Shown piece by piece: positions 1-7,339 of a stretch of DNA of 35,175 nt; position 1 is the stretch's first letter, and the number at the start of each line of letters is the position of its first letter. Origin of the DNA: Chloroflexota bacterium (GTDB taxonomy: Bacteria; Chloroflexota; Dehalococcoidia; UBA2979); assembly GCA_016866055.1 (NCBI GenBank), contig VGNK01000007.1, positions 1-35,175 of the forward strand, given 5' to 3'. Both the position numbers and the translations under genes were made by a program. Under the pieces are notes generated by a model, which was not told where the DNA came from, did not search any database, and was given only the letters and a program-made list of their open reading frames with translations.

Positions 1-471
1 GCGCGCGACGAAGCGCATCGCGGGCGCCGCGTCAGCGGATGCGCCGCCGGCGCGTGGCGGGGGGACGCAGGTCCCGTACGGTTCGCCCCACCTCATCGAC
101 CGTGAGTCCGCGGTGCGCGAGCAGGCCGACGGCCATCGTGCCGGCGCGCGCCGACGCCGTGCTCGGCCGGCACCGAGTCCGGCACCCCGTGGACCGGCTC
201 CGCCGTGAGCGCATGGCGGCCGGGAACGGGGTGGCTTGCTGCGCGCTCTCGAGCGTGCTGAGGCGCGCGGCGTCGGCTGCGCCCCCGCGATCCTCCCGGA
301 GGTCGACTGCGAGCTTGGCGCGGAGCCGTTCGTCATCCGCGGGTGGCAGCGGACTTCCCACCCGGAGATACCTCTGCGGGCGGTCCAGGCGCTTCGACAC
401 TGGGCTGCGGAGCGTCCCGGCTGCGACTCGAGCAGCGCTCGTCGCGTCGCGACCGGACGCGGTGGTGGTGT
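1..471. other. No recognisable gene upstream of tRNA window edge
   Basis: This stretch lies downstream of the minus-strand tRNA-Ala. Open frames exist on both strands, but they are rich in Arg, Ala, Ser and Pro, as expected for random GC-rich DNA. I recognise no domain in any of the six frames. One minus-strand frame stays open through the tRNA itself, so it is a reading artefact. I see no integrase, direct repeat of the tRNA 3' end, or transposase that would mark an integrated element. The stretch may be decayed sequence like the antitoxin remnant on the other side of the tRNA. Confidence 0.5.
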
Positions 472-547
472 TGGTGGACCCGAGGGGGCTCGAACCCCTG
501 ACCTCCACACTGCCAGTGTGGCGCTCTCCCAGCTGAGCTACGGGCCC
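472..547 (-). tRNA. tRNA-Ala, anticodon GGC, CCA end encoded
   Basis: On the minus strand the 76-nt sequence folds as a canonical cloverleaf. The acceptor strand GGGCCCG pairs with CGGGTCC. The D arm contains AGCTCAGCTGGGAGAGC. The anticodon stem CCACA/TGTGG encloses the loop CTGGCAG with anticodon GGC, which reads GCC alanine codons. The T arm carries the invariant GGTTCGAGCC-type sequence as GGGGTTCGAGCCCC. The terminal CCA is genomically encoded, at 472-474. GCC is a favoured alanine codon in the neighbouring genes, so this is a working decoder here. Confidence 0.97.
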
Positions 548-557
548 GCGGGAGCAC

Positions 558-563
558 AGGGTA
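558..563 (-). promoter_or_regulatory. Possible -10 element of the tRNA-Ala promoter
   Basis: Minus-strand hexamer TACCCT ends 10 nt upstream of the mature tRNA 5' end, the expected position for a -10 box. It sits in the string GTTTACCCT, which recurs at the presumed promoter of the MFS gene starting at 23506. No convincing -35 is visible 17-18 nt further upstream. Confidence 0.35.
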
Positions 564-689
564 AACGCTCGCGCGGCGTAGGGGCGAGCGGGGGCCGACG
601 CGTGGAGACAGAGCATCACTGCGAGGGCGGCGCGGGCGGAGGCGTGCCCGTGAGTTTGCGGAAACGGCCGTGACGCGGCGGCGTGAGCC

Positions 690-890
690 GGCGCGAGATG
701 CGACTGCATGCCAGCGGCGTCACCGAGGGATTGCGCTCCAGCTCCAGATCGTGCCGCACCCGGGGTTTGGCCGGAGGCGATCGGAGGTGCCGAAATACCC
801 TGCCGAGCCGCAGCGCCGTGTCCGCGGAGATCGCTCGAGTGCCGGCACGACCTCGTCGATGCGGGACGCTGGATGTCCCTTCCCCCGATG
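690..890 (-). pseudogene. Remnant of a HigA-family antitoxin (HTH, toxin-antitoxin)
   Basis: Three minus-strand frames read in turn give the conserved HigA core. The first piece is PASRIDEVV (about 870-843). It continues as GTRAISADTALRLGR, then YFGTSDR, then VRHDLELER (about 756-730). Intact HigA antitoxins carry the same order of motifs: an SRI.E...GKRAI.ADTALRL helix-turn-helix, then YFGT...FW.NLQ, then the YDLE motif. Single-base losses are needed near 842, 797 and 765 to join the frames, and the FW and LQ residues are mutated. The N-terminal helix is not recognisable and no HigB toxin is found beside it. The gene is clearly dead, a relic of a toxin-antitoxin module next to the tRNA. The family call rests on motif order read by eye. 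Confidence 0.6.
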
Positions 891-1118
891 GGGAGTGTTC
901 ACCTGTTGCACTGGGCGTACGCTCCACTGAGAGGCGGTCCTGCAGACCAGCACGATTCTCACTCTCGTGCTGGATCCGTTTCAGGGGGTCAGGTCAGCGC
1001 CTTGCAGGCTGATCCACGAGCCGCGCGCGGAGCGCGGCGCTCGCCGGGCTCCGTCGCGGCGAACGGGAGGAGCGGAGCGCGCGGCGGGTGACGGCCTCCC
1101 GCAGCCTGCCCCGGCCTC

Positions 1119-2693
1119 CTACGGCCGCATCGGCCGCGTCTTGCGCCCGAGGTCGGCGGGCAGCTTCGCGTACGCCATCTTCACCCAGTCGCAGAGCAGC
1201 GGGCGCGTGTCGCGCGGGTCGACCATGTCCTCGGCGTTGAACGCCTCGACGGCGCCGAACGGGCTGCGGATGGCGATCAGCTCCGACTCGATCTGCGCGC
1301 GCCGCGCAGCGGGGTCGATGGCGTTCTCGATCTCCCGCCGGTACGCCGCCTGCACTCCGCCCTCGATCGGGATCGACCCCCACTCCGCGGACGGCCAGGC
1401 CACCCGGTACACGAAGCGGTTGTACGGTTGGTGCGCGGCGCCGGCGACGCCGTACGCCTTGCGCACGATCACGGTCGCCCACGGGACCGTCGACGCGTCC
1501 ATCGCGCAGATCGCGCGCGCGCCGAAGCGCAGCGTGCCCGACGCCTCGGCGCGCGGCCCGATCATGAACCCCGGGTTGTCCGCGAAGTTCACGATCGGGA
1601 GGTGGAAGGTGTCGCAGAGGTCGATGAAGCTCTCGAGCTTCTGCGCGGCCGCGGCGTCGGTGGCGCCCCCGAACTGCACCGGGTCGCCGGCGAGCAGGCC
1701 CACCGGGTGGCCGGCGAGCCGGCCGAACGCGGTGAGCTGCGACCGGCCGAAGTAGCGCCCCATCTCGAACAGCGACCCGCGATCGAGGATCAGGCCGAGC
1801 ATGGTTCGCACGTTCTGCGGGCGGTTGCGCTCGCGCGGCACGATGTCGATCAGCTCCTGCTCGCGCCGGTCGGGCGGGTCGTCGCACGGCTCGACCGGCG
1901 GCAGCTGGTAGACGCTCGACGGGAGGTAGGAGAGGAAGCGCCGCACCTGCTGGAAGGCGTCGGCCTCGTCCTCGGCGACGTTGTCGACGAGCCCGCTCTC
2001 GTACGCGTGGATCCTGACCCCGCCCAGTTCCTCCTTGGTCACGTGCTGTCCCAGGCCGCGCTCGACGACCGGCGGGCCTGCGGCGAACACCTGCGAGATC
2101 CCCCGCACCATGATCGCGAAGTGCGCGATCGCGACCTGTGCCGCGGGCAGCCCGGCGACGGCGCCGAGCGCCATCGAGACCACGGGAACCTCGCTCATCA
2201 GCGCCGCCTCGAGCGGCCACCCGCGCAGCTCCGGGATGTAGGTACGGCCGATCCCGGCGGTGCCGCGGATGTCGGCGCCGAAGCCGTCGATGAGGCGCAC
2301 GAGCGGGAGCTTCAGCTCGAGCGCCATGCGCTCGTCGTAGCCGCCCTTGGCGACGGGGCGACCGGCGTTGATGCGCACGCCGTGGCTGCCGCTCGCGGGG
2401 CGCGCGGTGAAGTCGCCGCCGCCGGCGACCACGCGGCGCCCGCCGACCTCCCCGATCCCCATGACGTAGGCCGCGGGGAAGAAGTCGACGAGCTTCCCGC
2501 TCTCGTCGTAGGCGCCCGTGCCGGCCAGCTTCCCGGTCTCGCGGAAGGATCCGGGATCGAAGAGGAGGTCGATCCGCTCGCGGACCGTGAGCTTCCCGCG
2601 CTCGCGCTGGTCGGCGATGCGGTCCGGTCCGCCCATCGCCTCGGCGTAGACGCTCCGGCGCCCCAGCTCGCTCACCTCGGGTTCCCAGGTCAT
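1119..2693 (-). CDS. Acyl-CoA carboxylase beta subunit-like carboxyltransferase
   Basis: The 524-residue protein has the two crotonase-fold halves of the biotin-dependent carboxyltransferase family (PccB/AccD5 type; usual length 510-540). The N half starts with the typical QRERGKLTVRERIDLLFDPGSF segment (split here by family variation) and contains GGGDFT and VTKEELGG. The C half contains VNFADNPGFMIG and ends in the expected AFNAEDMVDPRDTR region. Known members move carboxyl from biotin to an acyl-CoA. The two glycine-pair regions that form oxyanion holes in PccB-type enzymes read GAVAGLPAAQ and RKAYGVAGAAH instead of CAGGA and RKAFGGAY, so the acceptor or even the chemistry may differ. No biotin carboxylase or biotin carrier is encoded in the window. 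It is the last gene of the minus-strand array but follows a 376-bp gap with its own possible promoter. The ATG at 2693 is the first in frame. Confidence 0.9.
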   Translation of the reverse strand: MTWEPEVSELGRRSVYAEAMGGPDRIADQRERGKLTVRERIDLLFDPGSFRETGKLAGTGAYDESGKLVDFFPAAYVMGIGEVGGRRVVAGGGDFTARPASGSHGVRINAGRPVAKGGYDERMALELKLPLVRLIDGFGADIRGTAGIGRTYIPELRGWPLEAALMSEVPVVSMALGAVAGLPAAQVAIAHFAIMVRGISQVFAAGPPVVERGLGQHVTKEELGGVRIHAYESGLVDNVAEDEADAFQQVRRFLSYLPSSVYQLPPVEPCDDPPDRREQELIDIVPRERNRPQNVRTMLGLILDRGSLFEMGRYFGRSQLTAFGRLAGHPVGLLAGDPVQFGGATDAAAAQKLESFIDLCDTFHLPIVNFADNPGFMIGPRAEASGTLRFGARAICAMDASTVPWATVIVRKAYGVAGAAHQPYNRFVYRVAWPSAEWGSIPIEGGVQAAYRREIENAIDPAARRAQIESELIAIRSPFGAVEAFNAEDMVDPRDTRPLLCDWVKMAYAKLPADLGRKTRPMRP

Positions 2694-2779
2694 GCCGCTC
2701 CCCCAGTCGTCGCCGTTCTCAGCCGCCGGGTCGCACGCGGTGACCGGAACGTCGGATGCCGCGCGTTCGTCTCAGCGCG

Positions 2780-2808
2780 ATTTGACCCGCTCGGGGGTCG
2801 CTCTGCAA
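2780..2808 (-). promoter_or_regulatory. Possible promoter of the carboxyltransferase gene
   Basis: Minus strand: TTGCAG (2808-2803), exactly 17 nt, then TCAAAT (2785-2780). The -35 matches the consensus at 3 of 6 positions and the -10 at 4 of 6. The leader to the ATG at 2693 would be about 80 nt. Confidence 0.3.
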
Positions 2809-2824
2809 CGATGGTCGTGGTGCG

Positions 2825-2843
2825 GCGCCCGTCCGACGGGCGC
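2825..2843. repeat. Inverted repeat upstream of the carboxyltransferase promoter
   Basis: GCGCCCGTC and GACGGGCGC are perfect inverted arms separated by one base. The repeat begins 16 bp upstream of the possible -35 box, a position typical of an activator site. There is no T-run, so a simple intrinsic terminator is less likely. Confidence 0.4.
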
Positions 2844-3069
2844 GGCACCTGCGTCGTCACCGCCTCCGACCGCGTGGCGCCCCGAAGTGCGCCGGCGATC
2901 CCGGCGCTGCGTGCTCGCGCGCCGAGCTCAGGATGGGGTTCGACCGGGTCTGGTCTCCCCCGCGGATCCGGCGCGCCGTCCGGCGCGGGCCGCCGCGGAC
3001 TCGGCGGGGATCGTGGCGGCCGCGGAGATCCGCGACCGCCACGGTGGTCGGCGCGTGGCAGGGCGCTGC

Positions 3070-4002
3070 CTACTTCGCCCCCTGCGCCGCATACCAGTCG
3101 ACGATCTCCTGGCCGCTCGCCTTCCAGACGCCCGCGTATCCGTCGATGTGCGCGAGCGCCTGGTCGAGGTACTTGATGCGCCACGGGTGGCCCATCACCC
3201 AGGGGTGCACGTTCAGCACCATGACGCGCCCGCTCGTGGCGCCGTCGCGGTAGAGCCCGTCGAACGTGTCGCGGATGATCTGGCCGTACTCGCCGATCAG
3301 CCGGCCGCCGTTGAAGTGGAGCGCGATGTCGTCGAGGTCGAGGTCGACACCGAGCGAGTAGAGCTCTCCGCTCTTCACCGTCATCCGGTACGGCTGCTCG
3401 TCGTTCGACCAGTCGCAGACGTAGCGGATCCCCTCGGCCGCGAGCAGCTCCGGCGTGTTCACCGACTCCTGGAAATCGGGGCTGGACCAGCCCACCGGTC
3501 GCCGTCCGGTCGCCTTCGCGACCGCCTCGACGGACTCGCGGATGTACGCGCGCTCTTCTGCCTCCGACATGCCGGCGTGGATGATCTGCCGGGCCGAGGC
3601 CCCGTGAGCGATCACCTCCACGCCGCGCTCGCGCACCTCCTTGACGAGGTACGGGTAGTGCTCCGCGATCGTCCGGTCCATCGCCACCGTCGGCTTGACC
3701 CCGTGCTTGTCCAGCACCCTGAGGATGCGGAAGACGCCCACGCGGTTCCCGTACTCCCGCTGCGAGTAGCCCGCGATGTCGGGGTAGCGTCCGCCCCCGC
3801 TCCCGAACCCACCGGGTCGCCCGCCGAGGGGGGTCACCGGCCGCGGGGCCTCGGGGGGCATCACCCAGTCGAAGTGCTCGAGGTTGACGATCACGCAGAG
3901 GGCCACCCTCGCGTGGTCGGGCCAGCGAAGGGCCGGGCGTGTGGTGATCGGGGACCACGTGTAGTGGCCGTGGTCCTGGCCGTACTTGCGCTCTCCAGGC
4001 AT
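3070..4002 (-). CDS. PuuE-like polysaccharide deacetylase-fold amidohydrolase
   Basis: The product has 310 residues. The sequence resembles the allantoinase PuuE branch of the NodB/CE4 fold more than true chitin or peptidoglycan deacetylases. It starts WSPITTRPALRWPDHARVAL, then YGNRVGVFRILRVLDKHGVKPTVA, then GVEVIAHGAS, then GRRPVGW, DWSNDEQPY, VHPWVMGHPWRIKYLDQAL and a closing WKASGQEIVDWY helix (long matches broken up here). PuuE enzymes open a cyclic ureide. The canonical NodB metal triad (TFDD and HxxxH) is not evident, as in PuuE relatives. There is no signal peptide, so the protein is cytoplasmic. ATG at 4002 has AGGGGAG nine bases upstream. A broken paralogue lies 38 bp upstream. A role in hydrolysing an amide or ring of the imported substrate is inference. 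Confidence 0.82.
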   Translation of the reverse strand: MPGERKYGQDHGHYTWSPITTRPALRWPDHARVALCVIVNLEHFDWVMPPEAPRPVTPLGGRPGGFGSGGGRYPDIAGYSQREYGNRVGVFRILRVLDKHGVKPTVAMDRTIAEHYPYLVKEVRERGVEVIAHGASARQIIHAGMSEAEERAYIRESVEAVAKATGRRPVGWSSPDFQESVNTPELLAAEGIRYVCDWSNDEQPYRMTVKSGELYSLGVDLDLDDIALHFNGGRLIGEYGQIIRDTFDGLYRDGATSGRVMVLNVHPWVMGHPWRIKYLDQALAHIDGYAGVWKASGQEIVDWYAAQGAK

Positions 4003-4040
4003 CGATCGACTCCCCTGTCGCTCGGTCGCCTCGCCGGGCA

Positions 4041-4940
4041 CTACGCGAGCCCCTTCTTCTTCTGGGCCTCGAGGTGGGCGACGACCTCGTCGTAGTAGTT
4101 CGCGATGTAGTGCTCGGCGATGTCGTCCGCGGTGGTCTGCCACACGCCGTCGTGCGACATGATGTAGCCGAGTGCCTCGTCCAGGTACTTCGCGCGGTAA
4201 GGCTTGCCGATCCAGTACGGGTGGAGCGAGATGCACATCATCCGTCCGCTCTCCGCGCCCTCCTCGTACAGGACGTCCAACTGGTCCTTGATCATCTGCG
4301 GGGAGTACGCCGCGTCCCGCCCCTGGCCGGGCACGATGGCGTCGTTCAGCTGGTACGTGTACGGCACGTAGATGAACTTCGCGCCGTTCTTCACCTTGAG
4401 CGGGAACGGCTGGTCGTCCATGAGCCAGTCGGTGTGATACAGGAGCCCCGACTCGGCCATCAGGTCGGTCGTGCGCTCGGTGTTCCCGCCGCCGGCGCCG
4501 AGCCTGCCCTTCAGCTGCTTGCCGGTGTGCTTCTTCATCGACGCGATCATGTCGCGTCAGTACTCGCGCTCCTGCTCCTCCGAGTAGTCGGTGATCGGGC
4601 GCGTGTTGTAGAAGCCGTGGGCCATGTAGTCCTAGTTCCGCTCGACCATCGCGTCCCGGACCTCCGGGCAGTGGTCGAGGACGGCACCGTTCAGGCAGAC
4701 GCAGCACCGGATGCCGTGCTTGTCGGTCACCTCGAGCATTCGCCAGAAGCCGACTCGATAGCCGTAGTCGCGGTACGAGTAGGAGGGCATGTCCGGGCGG
4801 TTCGGCCGATTGAGCGGCGTGTACTCGTACCACTCGATGTTCGGCGCCACCCAGAACGCCACCCGCGCGTTGTCGAGCCACCTGGTGGGCGGGCGGTCCG
4901 TGACCGGCGACTACTCGAAGCGATCCGGCCCGCTCCCCAT
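4041..4940 (-). pseudogene. Second PuuE-like amidohydrolase, broken by three nonsense codons
   Basis: From ATG 4940 (preceded by GGAAGGGGAG) the frame stays aligned with the family for exactly 300 codons to the stop at 4041, with no indel. It is interrupted by TAG at 4911-4913, TAG at 4632-4634 and TGA at 4557-4559. The first stop replaces the Trp of the paralogue's TWSPITTRP segment (here FE-stop-SPVTDRP). The second falls in ERN-stop-DYMAHG, where PuuE has DWEIASHG. The third is in EREY-stop-RDM, compatible with a lost Trp. All three are explained by TGG to TAG or TGA, that is, G-to-A transitions on the coding strand. Other Trp codons in the gene remain TGG. I call it a recent pseudogene. 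The 142-bp gap to the upstream methyltransferase contains nothing else I recognise. Confidence 0.82.
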
Positions 4941-5082
4941 GGCTCCCCTTCCTCTCTTCGTTCGTCGCGTTGTCGACGTGTCCCGTGCGGCCGGGCGAGC
5001 AGCTCGGGCGCGCTGCTTCTCCGTGGTGGACGGGGTCAACCGCCCGGCACCGACCCCCCGACCGGCGCCGGCGCGATCGAGC

Positions 5083-5910
5083 TCACGACTCCCACCGCGC
5101 CCACATCAGGATGCGGTTGAACGGGAGGAAGTACGGGCGGTCGTCGCCGAACTGCTCGACGAGTCGTCGCGCGTACGCCTCGACCAGCGCGCCGTACATC
5201 TCCTCGGGCAGCCGCTCGCGGTACGGCGTGAGCGCCGACCCCTTGAACCACTCCACGAGCGAGCGCGCGCTCGGCAGCAGGTGACCGTAGACGTTCATGC
5301 GCACGACCTGTTCGGACGCGCCGAGCTCGTACAGCCGTGTCGCGTACCAGTCCGGCGGCTGGGCGCCGCCCGGCCGCCGGTACCCCTGCATTGCGCTCGC
5401 GTACGGCTCGGCGGCGGCCACCTCCCCGAGCACGGAGCGCGCCGGGTGATCCCCGCCGAACGGCACCTGGATCGCGAGCTGCCCGCCCGGAGCGAGCATC
5501 GACCGCAGCTGCGGCAGGAGCGTCGCGTGACCGCTCACCCACTGCAGCGCGGCGTTCGAGAAGATCAGGTCGTACGGCCCGTGCCCTCCGCTCGCGGCGA
5601 ACTCCACGATGTCGCCTCGCTCGAAGCGCACTCCCCCACCGGCGTGCGCCGCGGCCGCCGCGAGCATCTCCGGCGAGCGGTCGAGCCCGAGCGTCTCTCC
5701 CGCCTGCAACTCGACGTGGAGCCATCGGGTGAGCTCGCCGGGGCCGCAGCCGAGGTCGACCACGCGCATGCCGGGATGCCGCCGCACGAGCGCGGCGAGG
5801 TCGTAGAAGGGCTGCGCCCGTTCGTCGCGAAAGCGCACGTACTGATCGGGGTCCCAGCGGCCGGTCGTGCCGAGCACCGCGACGTTGGGGGCGTCGTCAC
5901 CAGATGCCAA
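5083..5910 (-). CDS. tam: Trans-aconitate 2-methyltransferase-like SAM enzyme
   Basis: The 275-residue protein is class I SAM-dependent. Its opening WDPDQYVRFRDERAQPFYDL (residues 19-38) is the Tam hallmark (WNP..YL.F..ER..P..DLL). Motif I is VVDLGCGPG at 50-58. DLIFSNAALQWVSGH matches the Tam active-site region DLIFANASLQWLPDH. YGHLLPSARSLVEWFKGSALTPY matches the family's C-terminal segment. Known Tam methylates trans-aconitate, a dead-end isomer that inhibits aconitase. Finding it in an array with two aconitase-type dehydratases supports aconitate-like intermediates. The start is TTG at 5910, with GAGG seven bases upstream. It overlaps the stop of the DUF59 gene by 14 bp, so translation is probably coupled. 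Confidence 0.88.
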   Translation of the reverse strand: MASGDDAPNVAVLGTTGRWDPDQYVRFRDERAQPFYDLAALVRRHPGMRVVDLGCGPGELTRWLHVELQAGETLGLDRSPEMLAAAAAHAGGGVRFERGDIVEFAASGGHGPYDLIFSNAALQWVSGHATLLPQLRSMLAPGGQLAIQVPFGGDHPARSVLGEVAAAEPYASAMQGYRRPGGAQPPDWYATRLYELGASEQVVRMNVYGHLLPSARSLVEWFKGSALTPYRERLPEEMYGALVEAYARRLVEQFGDDRPYFLPFNRILMWARWES

Positions 5911-6223
5911 GGGCGAGCCTCACGTCCTCCGACGCCATCGTCTTCGGGTCCCACGGCGGATCCCAGACGATCCGCACATCCACCGCCTCGACGCCCGGCA
6001 TGCCGCCGAGCGCATGCCGCACCTGCGCCTCGATGATCGGCCCGGCGGGGCAGGCGGGCGAGGTGAGCGTCATCGTCACGGCCACCTCGCCCGCCTCGCT
6101 GATCTCCACGTCGTAGATGAGCCCTAGCTCGAGGATGCTCATCGCCAGCTCGGGGTCCTGGACGTTCCAGAGCGCTTCACGCACCTCCGGGACCGTCGGA
6201 GGGGCGGCGGGTGAGCCACTCAT
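5897..6223 (-). CDS. DUF59/MIP18-family Fe-S assembly protein
   Basis: The 108-residue protein is a full-length single-domain DUF59 (SufT/PaaD/MIP18) member. The segment VREALWNVQDPELAMSILELGLIYDVEI matches the family's V..AL..V.DPE...NIV.LGLIY, and TLTSPACPAGP carries the conserved CP. Family members help load Fe-S clusters onto client enzymes. The two 4Fe-4S dehydratases in the same array are plausible clients (inference). ATG 6223 has GGAGG five bases upstream. The gene lies 28 bp downstream of a lyase and overlaps tam. Confidence 0.88.
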   Translation of the reverse strand: MSGSPAAPPTVPEVREALWNVQDPELAMSILELGLIYDVEISEAGEVAVTMTLTSPACPAGPIIEAQVRHALGGMPGVEAVDVRIVWDPPWDPKTMASEDVRLALGIW

Positions 6224-6251
6224 CGCGGCCTCCCTCGCTGCGGCGCGCGTC

Positions 6252-7220
6252 CTAGCGCGGCGCGGTCATCGCCGCCGGCCGCTCCGACGCCCGCGGGTCG
6301 TATCCGCCGATCGAGTCCTCGTACTTCGCGAGCCACTCCGCCGGCAGGTACCGCTGCTCCCACTCGGCGACCTGCGGGAACCCGACGAGGTCGAACATGT
6401 GCGGCATCGGGTAGCGCGGTGCCTGGGCCGCCCACTCGATCTGCGCCTGCACGCCACGCGCGCGGAAGTCGTGCGCGTACTCCCACGACGCCCGCACGCC
6501 GGCCTGCGCGATGAGCCCGGGGTAGAACGCCGCGGCGAAGCCCAGTTGTTGCAGCTCCTCGAGGCTGGGCGGCGGGTCGAGGAAGCCCAGCGTCCCCATC
6601 ATCGGCCCGTCGACCGCCTCGCGAACCGCGCGCACCTCCTCGCGGCTCGTCAGCGCCTCCGGGTAGACCACGTCCACGCCCACCGCCTTGTAGGCGCGCA
6701 GCCGCTCGATCGTCTCCTCGAGCGAGCCCCCAGACGCGCCGCGCGCGTCGCACCGCGCGATGATCACGAAGTCCGGATCGAGCTCGTTCTTGGCGTCGAC
6801 CGCCGCGCGGTACTTGCCCACCGCCTCCTCGAGCGAGATCACCTCCTTGCCCTTCACGAAGCCGCAGCGCTTCGGGAAGGGCTGGTCCTCGATGTGGATC
6901 CCGGAGACGCCCGCGCGGATGAACGACTGCACGGTCCGCCGCACGTTGATCGCGTTCCCGAACCCCTGGTCGGAGTCCGAGACGAGCGGGATCGAGATCA
7001 CGTTCGCCATGCGTCCCGCGTTCTCCACCATCTCGGTCATCGTGATCAGGCCGGCGTCCGGGATGCCGAGGATCGTCGCCGCGGTCGTCGCGCCCGACAT
7101 GTACGCGGCCTCGTATCCGGCCTCCTCGGCGATCCTCGCGTGGAGCGCGCATCCGCCGCCCGCCAGCGTGAAGATCTCGGTGCGGTGGAACAGCTCCTGC
7201 AGCTTCGTCGTCTTCTTCAC
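6252..7220 (-). CDS. Isocitrate lyase/PEP mutase superfamily lyase 1
   Basis: The product has 322 residues. The superfamily barrel is clear: GGGCALHARIAEEAGYEAAY near the start, the Mg-binding segment DSDQGFGNAINVRRTV, the flexible catalytic loop PFPKRCGFVKGKEVI (Cys119, Phe121) and DFVIIARCDA. Known relatives are methylisocitrate lyase PrpB, 2,3-dimethylmalate lyase and oxaloacetate hydrolase. They cleave or hydrolyse a C-C bond next to a carboxylate and release pyruvate, glyoxylate or oxalate. The catalytic Cys is present, but the usual CGH is CGF. A C-terminal segment of about 40 residues (FDLVGFPQVAEWEQRYLPAEW) resembles that of the two other lyases. I chose GTG 7220, which has GGAG six bases upstream. 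ATG 7232 in the same frame lacks a good ribosome site. The 119-bp gap upstream is GC-rich, with only short palindromes. Confidence 0.88.
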   Translation of the reverse strand: MKKTTKLQELFHRTEIFTLAGGGCALHARIAEEAGYEAAYMSGATTAATILGIPDAGLITMTEMVENAGRMANVISIPLVSDSDQGFGNAINVRRTVQSFIRAGVSGIHIEDQPFPKRCGFVKGKEVISLEEAVGKYRAAVDAKNELDPDFVIIARCDARGASGGSLEETIERLRAYKAVGVDVVYPEALTSREEVRAVREAVDGPMMGTLGFLDPPPSLEELQQLGFAAAFYPGLIAQAGVRASWEYAHDFRARGVQAQIEWAAQAPRYPMPHMFDLVGFPQVAEWEQRYLPAEWLAKYEDSIGGYDPRASERPAAMTAPR

Positions 7221-7339
7221 GGTCGCCTCCATCTCAGTGGGCGCTCGCGGGTCGCTTCCTTCTCCCGGGGCGGCAGGAGCCCGCCTTCCCTGGCGCTTCG
7301 CAGCGACGCGCCCGCGCGCCGCGCGCTGCACGCGCGTGC

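Larger units (their letters stand above)
2694..3069. other. 376-bp intergenic stretch between array and carboxyltransferase
   Basis: No frame on either strand gives a recognisable protein. The stretch holds a possible minus-strand promoter (2780-2808) and a 9-bp-arm inverted repeat (2825-2843), described separately. It is the longest untranslated gap in the minus-strand array and suggests that the carboxyltransferase can be transcribed on its own. Confidence 0.5.

Noticed and set aside
32-709. Minus-strand open frame of 225 codons reading through the tRNA
   Set aside because: It contains the well-known false peptide obtained by translating tRNA-Ala (PVAQLGERHTGSVEV). The flanks are low-complexity GC-rich sequence.
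1-1118. Integrated mobile island at the tRNA
   Set aside because: An antitoxin relic is present, but no integrase, att-like repeat of the tRNA end or other mobile gene is visible.
2825-2843. Intrinsic terminator after the deacetylase gene
   Set aside because: The arms are separated by one base, lie over 220 bp past the stop and have no T-run. A regulatory site is more likely.
4041-4940. Alternative genetic code or Trp recoding of stop codons
   Set aside because: Both TAG and TGA would need to mean Trp, yet both end neighbouring genes and TGG is used normally throughout.
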